A stretch of 64,000 nucleotides of DNA from UBA9732 sp003456855. GTDB taxonomy: Bacteria > Spirochaetota > Spirochaetia > Sphaerochaetales > Sphaerochaetaceae. Made by a program: the position numbers and the translations under genes. Of this stretch, positions 36,393-44,499 are shown in pieces. The DNA lies in assembly GCA_946626785.1 (NCBI GenBank), contig CAMOUY010000001.1, forward strand, positions 14,640 to 78,639, read 5' to 3'. The notes beneath the pieces were generated by a model. It made no database searches. It was not told where the DNA came from and worked only from the letters and a program-made list of their open reading frames with translations. Position 1 is the first letter of the stretch, and each line of letters starts with the position of its first letter.

Positions 36393-36396
36393 AATG
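36325..36396 (+). repeat. 72-bp direct repeat, left copy
   Basis: Identical over all 72 bases to 37391-37462. It covers the last 22 codons of the small HTH-like gene, its stop, and the ATG that starts the GNAT gene in the right-hand copy. Here the ATG is followed directly by TAA. Confidence 0.95.
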
Positions 36397-36402
36397 TAAA
36401 TG

Positions 36403-36435
36403 TTGTTTTCTGCGACGGATAGGTATATACTTATC
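36403..36435 (+). promoter_or_regulatory. promoter and overlapping operator of the HEPN/MNT module
   Basis: TTGTTT and TATACT are 17 bases apart (36403-36431). The -10 element lies inside the near-palindrome GATAGGTATATACTTATC (36418-36435), with one mismatched pair. A repressor bound there would block transcription. Confidence 0.6.
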
Positions 36436-36450
36436 TATGCGGAGAACAAT

Positions 36451-36945
36451 ATGGTCAGCGAAGCAAAGAAGAAAGCTCAACTCAGATACGACAGAAAGAA
36501 TACAAAGCAGATCATTCTCAAACTGAATACCAAGAGTGATGCTGACATAATAGGGAAACTCGAAGAAGTTGGAAACAAGCAGGGCTACCTGAAGGATCTT
36601 GTCCGGTGTAACCTGAGAAATGATACAGGTGTCTTGTCTTTGGATTCAATCAGACTTCTTGTGTTGCCCGTCGCCAAAAGAAATTCATTGTCAAGCATTC
36701 ACCTTTTCGGTTCATATGCAAGAAATGAAGCGCGACCGGAAAGCGATGTCGATCTTCTGATAGATGGTGGGAATTACAAAGGACTGCTTGAATATATGGA
36801 CTTGAAAGAGCAATTCGAGACCGCTTTGGGGAAGAAGGTGGATCTGGTCTCAAAGGTGTCCATTGATGAGAATAATACCGAATCTGGGCTTCTGTTCAAA
36901 CAGAATGTAAGCAGGGAAGAGGAGCTGATTTATGAAAGAGAGTAG
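36451..36945 (+). CDS. mntA: MNT-type nucleotidyltransferase antitoxin with an N-terminal RHH-like segment
   Basis: A 164-aa protein. Residues about 83-164 are a minimal nucleotidyltransferase with HLFGSYARNEARPESDVDLLID, holding the GS pair (87-88) and the catalytic DxD (99, 101). In known MntA/HepT pairs this enzyme AMPylates the HEPN toxin. Residues about 8-57 (YDRKNTKQIILKLNTKSDADI...) look like a short beta strand and two helices, as in ribbon-helix-helix DNA-binding proteins, an unusual addition. ATG 36451 has GGAG upstream. Its stop overlaps the toxin gene by 14 bases. Confidence 0.85.
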   Translation: MVSEAKKKAQLRYDRKNTKQIILKLNTKSDADIIGKLEEVGNKQGYLKDLVRCNLRNDTGVLSLDSIRLLVLPVAKRNSLSSIHLFGSYARNEARPESDVDLLIDGGNYKGLLEYMDLKEQFETALGKKVDLVSKVSIDENNTESGLLFKQNVSREEELIYERE

Positions 36946-37276
36946 AGATTATGGCATTCTTTTGAGAATGATTGAGCACTGCAAAAGAATAGTGGAGCTC
37001 AGAGAAAGGTTTGGAGACAACCTTGAATCTTTTTCTTCAGATTTGGCATATGAAGAAGCAGTGAATATGAATATCTTCCAGTTGGGAGAGCTCTCCAACC
37101 AACTATCCGAAGATTTCAAGAACTCTGTTCCAGATATTCCGTGGCATAGAATCTATGGAATAAGGAATATCATCGCACATGCTTATGTTGTCGTTGACAA
37201 GAAGACAATTTGGGAAACGGCGAACAAGGATATCCCTGAATTGTGCGACAAATTAAAGGCTCTGCTTGAAAGCTGA
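36932..37276 (+). CDS. hepT: HEPN-domain toxin (HepT/DUF86)
   Basis: A 114-aa all-helical HEPN RNase. The active-site motif is GIRNIIAHAY, matching Rx4HxY with Arg78, His83 and Tyr85; the tyrosine is the residue AMPylated by MntA in characterised pairs. MNIFQLGELSNQLS before it is the usual DUF86 helix. It overlaps the antitoxin end by 14 bases, so the two are coupled. The whole pair lies between the 72-bp repeats. Confidence 0.9.
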   Translation: MKESRDYGILLRMIEHCKRIVELRERFGDNLESFSSDLAYEEAVNMNIFQLGELSNQLSEDFKNSVPDIPWHRIYGIRNIIAHAYVVVDKKTIWETANKDIPELCDKLKALLES

Positions 37277-37390
37277 CAGATTATTATTTGAAAAGTAATT
37301 GAAGGAGGCATACACCAACAAGTATGAGAGGAACATGAAACGGTGGTGATATTGGGTTTATGTAACCTGATACCAAGGATAACACACATC

Positions 37391-37462
37391 GGGACGTGGA
37401 ATCAGTGACCACAACCGCCTGCAGGATCAACAGGCCGGTGTATAAGGGAGATGGTTGAAATG
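37391..37462 (+). repeat. 72-bp direct repeat, right copy
   Basis: Identical to 36325-36396, offset 1066 bases. Here the final ATG begins the GNAT gene, and AGGGAG inside the repeat provides its ribosome site. The upstream coding frame is orphaned in this copy. Confidence 0.95.
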
Positions 37463-37981
37463 AAACTTATTGAACCAACAATTGAATACGACAGACAGAT
37501 ACAGGCATACAGGCAGGAGTTCCTTGAGGAAGGAGGCTCCATGGACGGTTGTGGATCACTGCGAAGAATGGATAGGTCCCAGGACTGGTTGGATCAGATC
37601 GAAGCCTTCAGAAGCGAGGAGACTGTTCCTGAGGGACGGGTGCCCAGCACCCAGTACATCTATGTCCGAGAAGAGGACAACAAGATTGTGGGCATGATCC
37701 AGATCAGGCACCGCTTCAACGAGTATCTGGAGAAGTTCTCAGGCCACATCGGTTATTCCGTGGCTCCAAGTGAACGCCTCAAGGGCTACGCAACACAGAT
37801 GCTTGGTCTTGTGTTGCCGAAGTGCAGGGAACTGGGACTGGACAAGATTCTTGTCTCCTGTATAAAGGGCAATGCCGGCAGCAAGGGTGCAATCCTGAAC
37901 AATGGTGGCGTCTATGAATCCACTGTATATGAACCGGAAGAGGGGATATACTTAGAGCGATATTGGATCACTCTGAATTAA
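37460..37981 (+). CDS. GNAT-family N-acetyltransferase
   Basis: A 173-aa acetyltransferase of the GNAT fold. QYIYVREEDNKIVGMIQIRHRF is the beta-strand pair before the acetyl-CoA site, and GHIGYSVAPSERLKGYATQML contains motif A with the R/Q-x-x-G-x-A pyrophosphate loop. NGGVYESTVYEPEEGIYLERYWI closes the fold. Start ATG 37460 lies about 9 bases after AGGGAG, whereas ATG 37451 abuts it. The substrate is unknown. Its promoter and partner gene were separated from it by the HEPN/MNT insertion. Confidence 0.88.
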   Translation: MKLIEPTIEYDRQIQAYRQEFLEEGGSMDGCGSLRRMDRSQDWLDQIEAFRSEETVPEGRVPSTQYIYVREEDNKIVGMIQIRHRFNEYLEKFSGHIGYSVAPSERLKGYATQMLGLVLPKCRELGLDKILVSCIKGNAGSKGAILNNGGVYESTVYEPEEGIYLERYWITLN

Positions 37982-38020
37982 TAAGCTATGGCTTTTAAAA
38001 TCAATTAAGGGAGAGAAAGC

Positions 38021-38203
38021 ATGGAAGAAAGAAACAACGAAAGAAGTCAGACAATAGTCAAGAAGACGGTCAAGACAGGCATCTCCTTCGGAAGCGCCTT
38101 GGCAATGGTGATAAGCTACACAGCCTGGCATTCCATCGGATGGGCAATCGTCCATGGAATCTTCAGCTGGTTCTATGTGCTCTATTATATTATCCGCTAC
38201 TGA
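38021..38203 (+). CDS. small membrane protein of unknown function
   Basis: A 60-aa protein with a basic, hydrophilic N terminus (to about 18) and two hydrophobic stretches, about 22-33 and 37-58. The motif HSIGWAIVHGIFSWFYVLYYIIRY resembles small uncharacterised membrane proteins I have seen in gut bacteria. GGGAGAG precedes ATG 38021. It ends 3 bases from the convergent rsmD stop. Confidence 0.65.
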   Translation: MEERNNERSQTIVKKTVKTGISFGSALAMVISYTAWHSIGWAIVHGIFSWFYVLYYIIRY

Positions 38204-38206
38204 TTC

Positions 38207-38785
38207 TCAGTTTCCGAGTGGCGCTTCGCTGGTGTTCCTGTAGAACTTCAGCATGTTGCGACCGTATTTCCTCGTGTCTATCAACTTGAGGTCGCCGATC
38301 TGTTCAGGCCACTGGTCCTCCTCTGGGGCCGGGAAGTGGATTATGAATAGACCGTCAGGCTTCACGCATTTGCGCCTGTCCGTCAACTCTGCAAGCTGGA
38401 TCTTGTTTCCCATCGGGAAAGGAGGGTCTGCGTAGACGATATCATATTGCATCTGGGCAGTTGGTATGAATTTCAGGACATTGGAATTGAAGATCTTGAT
38501 GTCGCATTCGGCAAGGGCCCAGGAGATGTTCTTCTCCATGGTCGGGCGCTTCAGCTTGTCCATCTCGACCAGATGTACCAGAGTTGCACCTCTGGATGCT
38601 GCTTCAAGGCCTACGCAGCCGCTGCCTGAGAACAGGTCGCAGAAGGAGGCTCCGTCAAGAGGTCCAAGGATCGAGAACAGGGATTCGCGCATTCTGTCCA
38701 TGGCTGGGCGTATCTCGAGCTCCCCCTTGGGGATGATGACACGTCTGCCACAGTACTTGCCGCCGGTGATTCGCATAGTAAGCAT
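38207..38785 (-). CDS. rsmD: 16S rRNA (guanine(966)-N(2))-methyltransferase RsmD
   Basis: A SAM-dependent methyltransferase of 192 aa acting on 16S rRNA of the 30S particle. RITGGKYCGRRVIIPKG and RPAMDRMRESLFSIL are the RsmD N-terminal signature; FCDLFSGSGCVGLEAASRGA is the SAM site and VYADPPF the catalytic DPPF motif. It starts two bases after the FAD-binding subunit gene and may be read from that operon, though the function is unrelated. The start could be ATG 38783-38785 or the ATG three codons on. Confidence 0.95.
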   Translation of the reverse strand: MLTMRITGGKYCGRRVIIPKGELEIRPAMDRMRESLFSILGPLDGASFCDLFSGSGCVGLEAASRGATLVHLVEMDKLKRPTMEKNISWALAECDIKIFNSNVLKFIPTAQMQYDIVYADPPFPMGNKIQLAELTDRRKCVKPDGLFIIHFPAPEEDQWPEQIGDLKLIDTRKYGRNMLKFYRNTSEAPLGN

Positions 38786-38787
38786 GG

Positions 38788-39708
38788 TCAGCCTGCCAGG
38801 TAGTTGATGTTGATGTCGTTGAGCACAACGTCCAGAAGCCTTACTGCACGCTCTATCTGAAGCTGGTCCACATTCTGGCGCACAGATAGCTTGAGGTCGG
38901 AGGCAAGGCGCCTTGTGATCTTGGAGATCTTGTCCGATGTAAGCGGGAAGGTGATTGTGGACAGCAGGTTGTCGAAGTCCTGCGACATGTAGAAGCAGGC
39001 GTTCGGAAGGGTTATGCAGAGACTTGGTGTCATGATGTTGCCCTGGCTGATGCTGTACTGCAGACCCATGATCACGGACTCGGAAGGGTTGAGCATAGGG
39101 GAGTCCAGGACCTTGAAGACGAACTGGTTCTGGGAAGTCGTCATGTCGGTCGGGATTCTGATCTTTGTCAGCAGGGCGCTGTCGGCGAACAGGAAGTTTC
39201 CTCTTCTGTCATAGAGCTTGGAGATGGGCATCCATCTTGCTGTTGCGGACTTGGAGACCATCCTCACTTCAGCCTGCACATTCAGCGTGGCAAGGACACA
39301 GCTTAGGGTGAACCTCATGTCCGAGGTGCACAGAGAGCCTCCTATGGTTGCCTGGTTCCTGATGACGGAGCTTCCTATCGAGTTGATTGCCTTGTAGAGC
39401 TCCTTCGAGAAGATGAAGCTTCCCATTGTCAGAAGCTGCTGGATCGTTACCATGGCACCCGCTTCCAGATAACGGTCTGCGTGGTAGATCCTGGAAAGGT
39501 CCTGGATGCCTGCAAGCGAGATTATGTCCCTCTGGTTCGTGTTCGGATAGAAGTTCGGGCGGCTCATGATATAGGTTCCGCCAGCCCAGAAGTGGGCGTC
39601 GGGGTTCTTGAGCTTGTTGGAAATTGCTTCGCTTATCGTCTTCGGAGTGAAGACTGTCGGGGATCTAAGACCTTCTGGCACGGCGTCTGCTCCTGTATTT
39701 GTATGCAA
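38788..39708 (-). CDS. molybdenum hydroxylase-like FAD-binding subunit (XdhB/CoxM type)
   Basis: A 306-aa protein of the FAD-binding subunit family of xanthine dehydrogenase and CO dehydrogenase-type enzymes. The flavin motifs are WAGGTYIMSR near residue 42 (usual AGGTD) and SVIRNQATIGGSLCTSD (usual IRNxATxGGNL), with the CODH-type C-terminal domain following. It is the last gene of a three-subunit set. ATG 39708 overlaps the iron-sulphur gene by 44 bases; a GTG at 39681 is an alternative. Sequence is rather diverged from typical XdhB. Confidence 0.8.
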   Translation of the reverse strand: MHTNTGADAVPEGLRSPTVFTPKTISEAISNKLKNPDAHFWAGGTYIMSRPNFYPNTNQRDIISLAGIQDLSRIYHADRYLEAGAMVTIQQLLTMGSFIFSKELYKAINSIGSSVIRNQATIGGSLCTSDMRFTLSCVLATLNVQAEVRMVSKSATARWMPISKLYDRRGNFLFADSALLTKIRIPTDMTTSQNQFVFKVLDSPMLNPSESVIMGLQYSISQGNIMTPSLCITLPNACFYMSQDFDNLLSTITFPLTSDKISKITRRLASDLKLSVRQNVDQLQIERAVRLLDVVLNDININYLAG

Positions 39709-40237
39709 GGTTGATTATCTTCTCAAGGTCTGAGACCTCGATGCACTGGCAGCTGCTCATTGCCATCTCCCTGGCAATCATCTCTGTGTCCATTGAACCG
39801 GAGCCGACTCTGTTTCTGGCCGCCTGCTCATTGGTTCCTGATTGGGCCTGGATGTTGAAGCCGCTGATTCTGCTCTGGTTCTCCTTGTCCATCTTGTTGA
39901 GGATGGATTCGATGATGACCGTCTTTGACGGATAGCACTGTGGGCAAGGCTGGTTCCCTACATCCACGTAGGCACGCTCGATGTCGTGGCAGAACCTTGT
40001 CTTCTGGAAACCCTCGAAGGTCAGGATGCTGGCACCGTTCAGCTTGAAAGCCGGAACCAGACAGCTCAGGGCTGCGTTTCCGTTGATCAGGACTATGCAG
40101 TTTCCGCAGGAGGCTCCAAGGCACTGTGAATTCTGTGCGAATGTCGGGATCTGCTCGTTGAGGATCTGGCTCAAAGGTTTGTCTGAGTTCACTACAAGGG
40201 AGTACTGTGAACCGTTTATGTTGCAGTTAAGTCTCAT
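39665..40237 (-). CDS. molybdenum hydroxylase-like [2Fe-2S] subunit
   Basis: A 190-aa protein with two expected iron-sulphur sites. The plant-type ferredoxin cluster is QCLGASCGNC (C-x4-C-x2-C) with a fourth Cys in ALSCLVPA. The second, all-helical site has CPQC near residue 98-101 and CQC near 163-165 in place of the usual CGxC and CRCTGY; the insert between them, about 60 residues, is longer than usual. This chain would carry electrons between Mo site and FAD. It overlaps the large subunit gene by ATGA at 40234-40237. Confidence 0.82.
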   Translation of the reverse strand: MRLNCNINGSQYSLVVNSDKPLSQILNEQIPTFAQNSQCLGASCGNCIVLINGNAALSCLVPAFKLNGASILTFEGFQKTRFCHDIERAYVDVGNQPCPQCYPSKTVIIESILNKMDKENQSRISGFNIQAQSGTNEQAARNRVGSGSMDTEMIAREMAMSSCQCIEVSDLEKIINLAYKYRSRRRARRS

Positions 40238-42249
40238 TTCTCGCCTCCTGTGACGGAGAAGACCGACTCTCCGAAGGATGTGTTCTTCCTGGCGATGCCC
40301 AGGATGTCATCGCTTGTGACAGGGATCTTGTAGATCTGATGGCCAAGGGCCTGAGAGAGGGCGCCGATCAGGGCTGCCGTTGTCAGACCTCTGAGACCTG
40401 ATGTCATGGACGATGCCGTGAAATCACCTTGCTGGTCGAAATCGATATACATGTTGCACTTCGCGGAGGATCTCGGGCAGATGTCCGAGAGAACCGTGGT
40501 GATTGTGTGTCTTGCCTTGTTGAGCAGCTTTTCCTTGTCGAAGACATGGCCGAGGTGGAAGTTCACCCAGATGTTATCGATGATAGGGGAGAGCATGATT
40601 GTGTCTATGTGGAGGTCGATGACAACAGAACCCAGACTTGCGCTGAAGAAGAACGGGTCTGTAAGCTCCGCCTCATACTCGGAAGTGATTGTCAACGGCA
40701 GTCTTGAGAAGGCTCTCTTCCTCTCAAGCTCGGAACAGGCCCTCATCAGAAGCGATGACACGATGCCGACCTTCCTTGAAAGGACGCTCGGTCCGAGCTC
40801 CAGGATGGCAGGGTTGTTGATATCCATGAAGAAGATGTCCTCTGCAGGGATGTCTATGATCTTTCTGATGGTGTCCTTCCAGATTGCTGCCATTGATCTG
40901 TCTGCTATTATTCCTGTGTTCACGACCAGGGTCTCGTCCTCGTTCATGGTGACGGAGAGGGAGAACTTCTCGCTTGCGTTGATGTGCTGCGAGAATCCCA
41001 TGATGCTTTCACCGGAGGCGATTCCGATTCCCCTTGAATAGTTCACAAGAGGGTTCATCTTGACGCTCTTCAGATGGGCCTGGGCGTTGGAGGAATACTT
41101 TCTTGAATACCAGGATTCGTCTATGACGGCCTTGATTGTAGGGCCGAGCTTGTTGAAGTCCGTGCTGGACCTGACGCTCTGAGATAGAGGGAAGCCCTTG
41201 GCAGGCACGTTGGAGACCCTGTTCAGTCTCCAGATTCCAGGCTGCATGCCAATCGAGATTGCAAGGCGTGAGAAGTGCTGCTCCGTTCCTGCAAGGGCCA
41301 TGGAGAAGCCAAGGTCCCCGAAGAAGTTCGCAGGAGGGGTTGAGCTTCTTGTGATTGAGATGTTCACGTCTGCAGCCTTCATCGGATAGTTGGAGACAAG
41401 ACCCGCCAGGATGCTGTGGCAGACTTCCTGGGAGAAGTAAGGGAAGGCTCCCAGATCAACGATGCAGTGAGCCCTGTCTGCAAGCAGGGTTCCGTCTGGA
41501 AGGAAGGCCGTCTCGTGGGTGATGTTCATCCTTGTCTGCCAGGAGACCATTGGGGAGCTGAACTGCACGAGCTCGCCCGACTGTATTGCCGCAAGGGCCG
41601 CTACGGTGGCGAGGATCGAAGGAAGCACTACCAGCTGGTCATAAGGTGCGTAGTATGGCTGTGGATGAATGACGATGTCGCTGAGCTCGCAGCCCAAGTT
41701 CTGGGCAATCGTCTTTCTGAGATGTGTAGGCCACTGGGTTGCGACCCTTATGTTTATCCTACCGTCCTTCTGGACGGCGAAGACCTTCTGGTCTCCGAGC
41801 ATCGTGTTGCTGAACGGGTCCACCTCGAAGGAGGACTTGAAGACCTTTGCCTTCTCGTTGAAATAATCGTCTGTGTTGCCGTAGGACCAGATGAAGGGAG
41901 CACCGTACTGCTTGCCGTCGTAGTCCTCGGAATCCTGTCTGATCTGGTAGGAGACCTTTACTTCCCTGCAGAAGAGCTCGACATCCTCGGCCTCATAGCC
42001 AAAGACTGCAAGCACGGGCTGCCCCTTGTAGGAGACCTCGTCCCTTGCAAAGAAGGGGAGCTCCTCGTCCATGATTCTGACGCATCCGTTTGCGCCGAAG
42101 TCTGCAGCGCTAAGAACCAGCATGTGACGGAACTGGTTCTCGCTAGGGAGGCTGATGTCGGCAATTTTGCCCCTGGAGACGGTCGATGTCACGAGGCGTC
42201 CGATCAGATGCTTTTTATTTAGGTCGAAAAGGTCGCTTTGTTCAGGCAT
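40234..42249 (-). CDS. molybdenum hydroxylase-like large subunit, signature motifs degenerate
   Basis: A 671-aa protein aligning by pattern with the Mo-binding subunit of xanthine dehydrogenases: LVLSAADFGAN, DEVSYKGQPVLAVFGYEAEDVELF, and GMQPGIWRLNRVSN. Three motifs are lost: at about 196-205 the GGGFGGK loop reads PQPYYAPYDQ, at 308-314 the RGFG loop reads NFFGDLG, and at 618-622 the GxGE motif carrying the catalytic Glu reads GLRGL. It is also about 100 aa shorter than usual. It may bind no cofactor in the normal way or do another job. No Shine-Dalgarno precedes ATG 42249. Confidence 0.72.
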   Translation of the reverse strand: MPEQSDLFDLNKKHLIGRLVTSTVSRGKIADISLPSENQFRHMLVLSAADFGANGCVRIMDEELPFFARDEVSYKGQPVLAVFGYEAEDVELFCREVKVSYQIRQDSEDYDGKQYGAPFIWSYGNTDDYFNEKAKVFKSSFEVDPFSNTMLGDQKVFAVQKDGRINIRVATQWPTHLRKTIAQNLGCELSDIVIHPQPYYAPYDQLVVLPSILATVAALAAIQSGELVQFSSPMVSWQTRMNITHETAFLPDGTLLADRAHCIVDLGAFPYFSQEVCHSILAGLVSNYPMKAADVNISITRSSTPPANFFGDLGFSMALAGTEQHFSRLAISIGMQPGIWRLNRVSNVPAKGFPLSQSVRSSTDFNKLGPTIKAVIDESWYSRKYSSNAQAHLKSVKMNPLVNYSRGIGIASGESIMGFSQHINASEKFSLSVTMNEDETLVVNTGIIADRSMAAIWKDTIRKIIDIPAEDIFFMDINNPAILELGPSVLSRKVGIVSSLLMRACSELERKRAFSRLPLTITSEYEAELTDPFFFSASLGSVVIDLHIDTIMLSPIIDNIWVNFHLGHVFDKEKLLNKARHTITTVLSDICPRSSAKCNMYIDFDQQGDFTASSMTSGLRGLTTAALIGALSQALGHQIYKIPVTSDDILGIARKNTSFGESVFSVTGGEK

Positions 42250-42255
42250 GATTCT

Positions 42256-42284
42256 AGAATATCACCCATGGGTTTTTTCAACAA
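42256..42284 (-). promoter_or_regulatory. promoter of the molybdenum hydroxylase-like operon, probably leaderless
   Basis: On the minus strand TTGTTG and TATTCT are 17 bases apart, and only six bases separate the -10 element from the start codon. The spacer contains the palindrome CCCATGGG. Confidence 0.45.
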
Positions 42285-42323
42285 TAGTGGAATTACAAGG
42301 AGATTTAATATAATATTTAGGCC

Positions 42324-44489
42324 ATGGAGAACTACAGAGACAACATCAAGGACTACATCAGCCGCGCCAGGGACCTCAGAGCCCTTTTGACTGAGTATCA
42401 GAGAGCATATTACGTGACAGGAAGACCCCTTGTCTCCGACCTGGAGTACGACCGCCTTTTTGATGAGCTCTCGCACCTTGAGGCGGAGCATCCCGAGCTT
42501 CGTACGCCGGATTCCCCCACACAGAGGGTTGGAAGCGACCTTTCCTCCGATTTCCCGGAGATTGAGCATACAATTCCCGTCCTGAGTCTGGACAAGGCCT
42601 ACAGCGACGAGGAGATCCTTTCCTGGATCACTAAGACAACCAAGAACACAGGAGAGAACCTCTCCTTCGTCCTGGAGGAGAAGCTTGACGGCTTCTCCAT
42701 CGTCCTCTACTACGAGAGAGGCCTGTTGATTCGCGCCGTCACCAGAGGAAACGGCTTCGTGGGCAATGACGTAACTGCAAACGTGAAGACCATCAAGGCT
42801 GTGCCTCTGAGACTCACAGAGCCTGTGGACATTGCCGTCAGAGGTGAGGTCTTCCTCAGAAAGAGCGAATTCGAGAGGATAAACGCCACCTTGGTGGAAC
42901 CATACGCAAATCCAAGAAACCTTGCAGCAGGAACAATCAGACGCAACAAGAGCAGCGAGACCGCTCAGGTCCCTCTCTCCATCTACGTGTATGAGGGTTT
43001 CTGGGCAGAGGATATCCCATACACAGACCACATCCAGATTCTGAGCAGACTCAGAACCCTGGGTTTCCCTGTGGATCCGAACCTGTCCTATTTCTGCAAG
43101 AACGCAGACGAGGCCTCAAGAAGGCTGGAGCAGGCAGGTCTTCCAGGCAAAGCCGGAAGCTTCGATGATATTCCTCAGGCCATCGCTGACAGAACGGTAA
43201 CCAGGGCGGACCTCCCTTATGAGATCGACGGTCTGGTGGTGAAGGTCAACGAACTCTCCACAAGAGAGGAGCTGGGATACACCGGACATCATCCTCGTTG
43301 GGCAATCGCCTACAAGTTCGAGGCTCCTCAGGCGGAGACGCAGGTTCTGGACATCGACGTCCAGGTTGGAAGGACCGGAAGAATCACTCCTATGGCAAGA
43401 GTCCGCGAGACCCAGCTCTCCGGAAGCACGATCAGAAACATAACCCTGCACAACCAGGACTACATCGATGAACTGGAGCTTGCAATCGGCGATACAGTGG
43501 CCATCTCCAAGAGAGGCGACGTCATTCCAGCCGTGGAGCTTGTGCTTGAGAAAAACAGCAGCGGAAACACTACCTGGCAGATGCCGGACAGCTGTCCAGT
43601 ATGCAAAACCGCCCTTGTGAAGCGTGGAGCCCACCATTTCTGCCCGAACTATGACTGTCCTGCACAGGCAAAGGGAAGGATATCCTTCTTCTGCGCAAAG
43701 GAACAGATGGACATCGAGGGTCTTGGACCGAAGACCGTGGAGACCCTTTATGAAAACGGCTTTGTGAAGAGCATCAGGGACCTCTACACCTTTGACTACA
43801 ACCAGCTGACCGGCATAAAGGGCTTCGGCGGCAATGAGAGCAGGAAGGTGGATGGCATCAAGATGGCCATAGAGCAGAGCAGAAACACTCCTTTCCGCAA
43901 TGTTCTGGTGTCCCTGGGCATATCTGAATTCGGAAAGAAGGCCGTTGATCTGGTCTGTGATGCAGGCTACGACAGCATGGACAAACTCCTTGCCGTTGCC
44001 GATGCCAACGACATTGAAAGCCTGTCTTCTATCAACGGAATCGGCCCGATTACGGCTCAATTAATAGTCGATGGCCTAAAATCTGAGCATACTAGAAGAT
44101 TAATAGAGGATTTGCGAACAGCAGGACTTCAAATGCAGGACAAAAAGCAGGAGGGGCCTGCTTATCAGCAGATTTTCGAGGGTCAGACCTGGTGTGTGAC
44201 CGGCTCCTTCGTGAACTTCAACCCCAGAGGCAAGGCCATGGACGAGATAAAGAGGCGTGGAGGCGTGGAGGTATCCGGAGTCTCGAAGAAGACGTCCTGC
44301 CTTCTTGCCGGAAGTGGAGCTGGAAGCAAGCTGGACAAGGCAAGGGCCTTCGGTGTCAGGATTGTGGAAGAGGAGGAGTTCTTGCAGATGCTTGCCTCTT
44401 CAATGCCTGTGGGAGAGAGTTCCAAGGTCTCTGCGGAGGAGAAACCTGCTACAGAGAACAAAGTAGACGAGCAACTGGAGCTGTTCTGA
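42324..44489 (+). CDS. ligA: NAD-dependent DNA ligase LigA
   Basis: The essential replicative ligase, 721 aa. The NAD-binding Ia domain has YYVTGRPLVSDLEYDRLFDEL; the adenylated lysine is in EEKLDGFSIVL; GNGFVGNDVTANVKTI and GEVFLRKSEF follow. The OB fold, a C4 zinc finger (CPVCKTALVKRGAHHFCPN...C), HhH repeats and a BRCT domain (about 610-690, VTGSFVNFNPRGKAMDEIKRRG) complete it. A short Glu-rich tail ends in QLELF, a likely clamp-binding motif. A TATAAT at 42309-42314 lies close to the start, so the leader may be very short. Confidence 0.97.
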   Translation: MENYRDNIKDYISRARDLRALLTEYQRAYYVTGRPLVSDLEYDRLFDELSHLEAEHPELRTPDSPTQRVGSDLSSDFPEIEHTIPVLSLDKAYSDEEILSWITKTTKNTGENLSFVLEEKLDGFSIVLYYERGLLIRAVTRGNGFVGNDVTANVKTIKAVPLRLTEPVDIAVRGEVFLRKSEFERINATLVEPYANPRNLAAGTIRRNKSSETAQVPLSIYVYEGFWAEDIPYTDHIQILSRLRTLGFPVDPNLSYFCKNADEASRRLEQAGLPGKAGSFDDIPQAIADRTVTRADLPYEIDGLVVKVNELSTREELGYTGHHPRWAIAYKFEAPQAETQVLDIDVQVGRTGRITPMARVRETQLSGSTIRNITLHNQDYIDELELAIGDTVAISKRGDVIPAVELVLEKNSSGNTTWQMPDSCPVCKTALVKRGAHHFCPNYDCPAQAKGRISFFCAKEQMDIEGLGPKTVETLYENGFVKSIRDLYTFDYNQLTGIKGFGGNESRKVDGIKMAIEQSRNTPFRNVLVSLGISEFGKKAVDLVCDAGYDSMDKLLAVADANDIESLSSINGIGPITAQLIVDGLKSEHTRRLIEDLRTAGLQMQDKKQEGPAYQQIFEGQTWCVTGSFVNFNPRGKAMDEIKRRGGVEVSGVSKKTSCLLAGSGAGSKLDKARAFGVRIVEEEEFLQMLASSMPVGESSKVSAEEKPATENKVDEQLELF

Positions 44490-44499
44490 GGAGGACATC

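Larger units (their letters stand above)
36397..37390. mobile_element. inserted AT-rich segment carrying the HEPN/MNT module
   Basis: The 994 bases between the repeat copies carry only the HEPN/MNT pair with its own promoter, starting 7 bases after the left repeat. No transposase or integrase is present and there are no terminal inverted repeats that I can see. Removing the segment plus one repeat copy restores a tight two-gene operon, which is why I call it an insertion. The mechanism is unknown. Confidence 0.6.

Noticed and set aside
38788..42249. Straight annotation as xanthine dehydrogenase XdhABC
   Set aside because: The large subunit lacks the three signature motifs, so a substrate-specific name would mislead.
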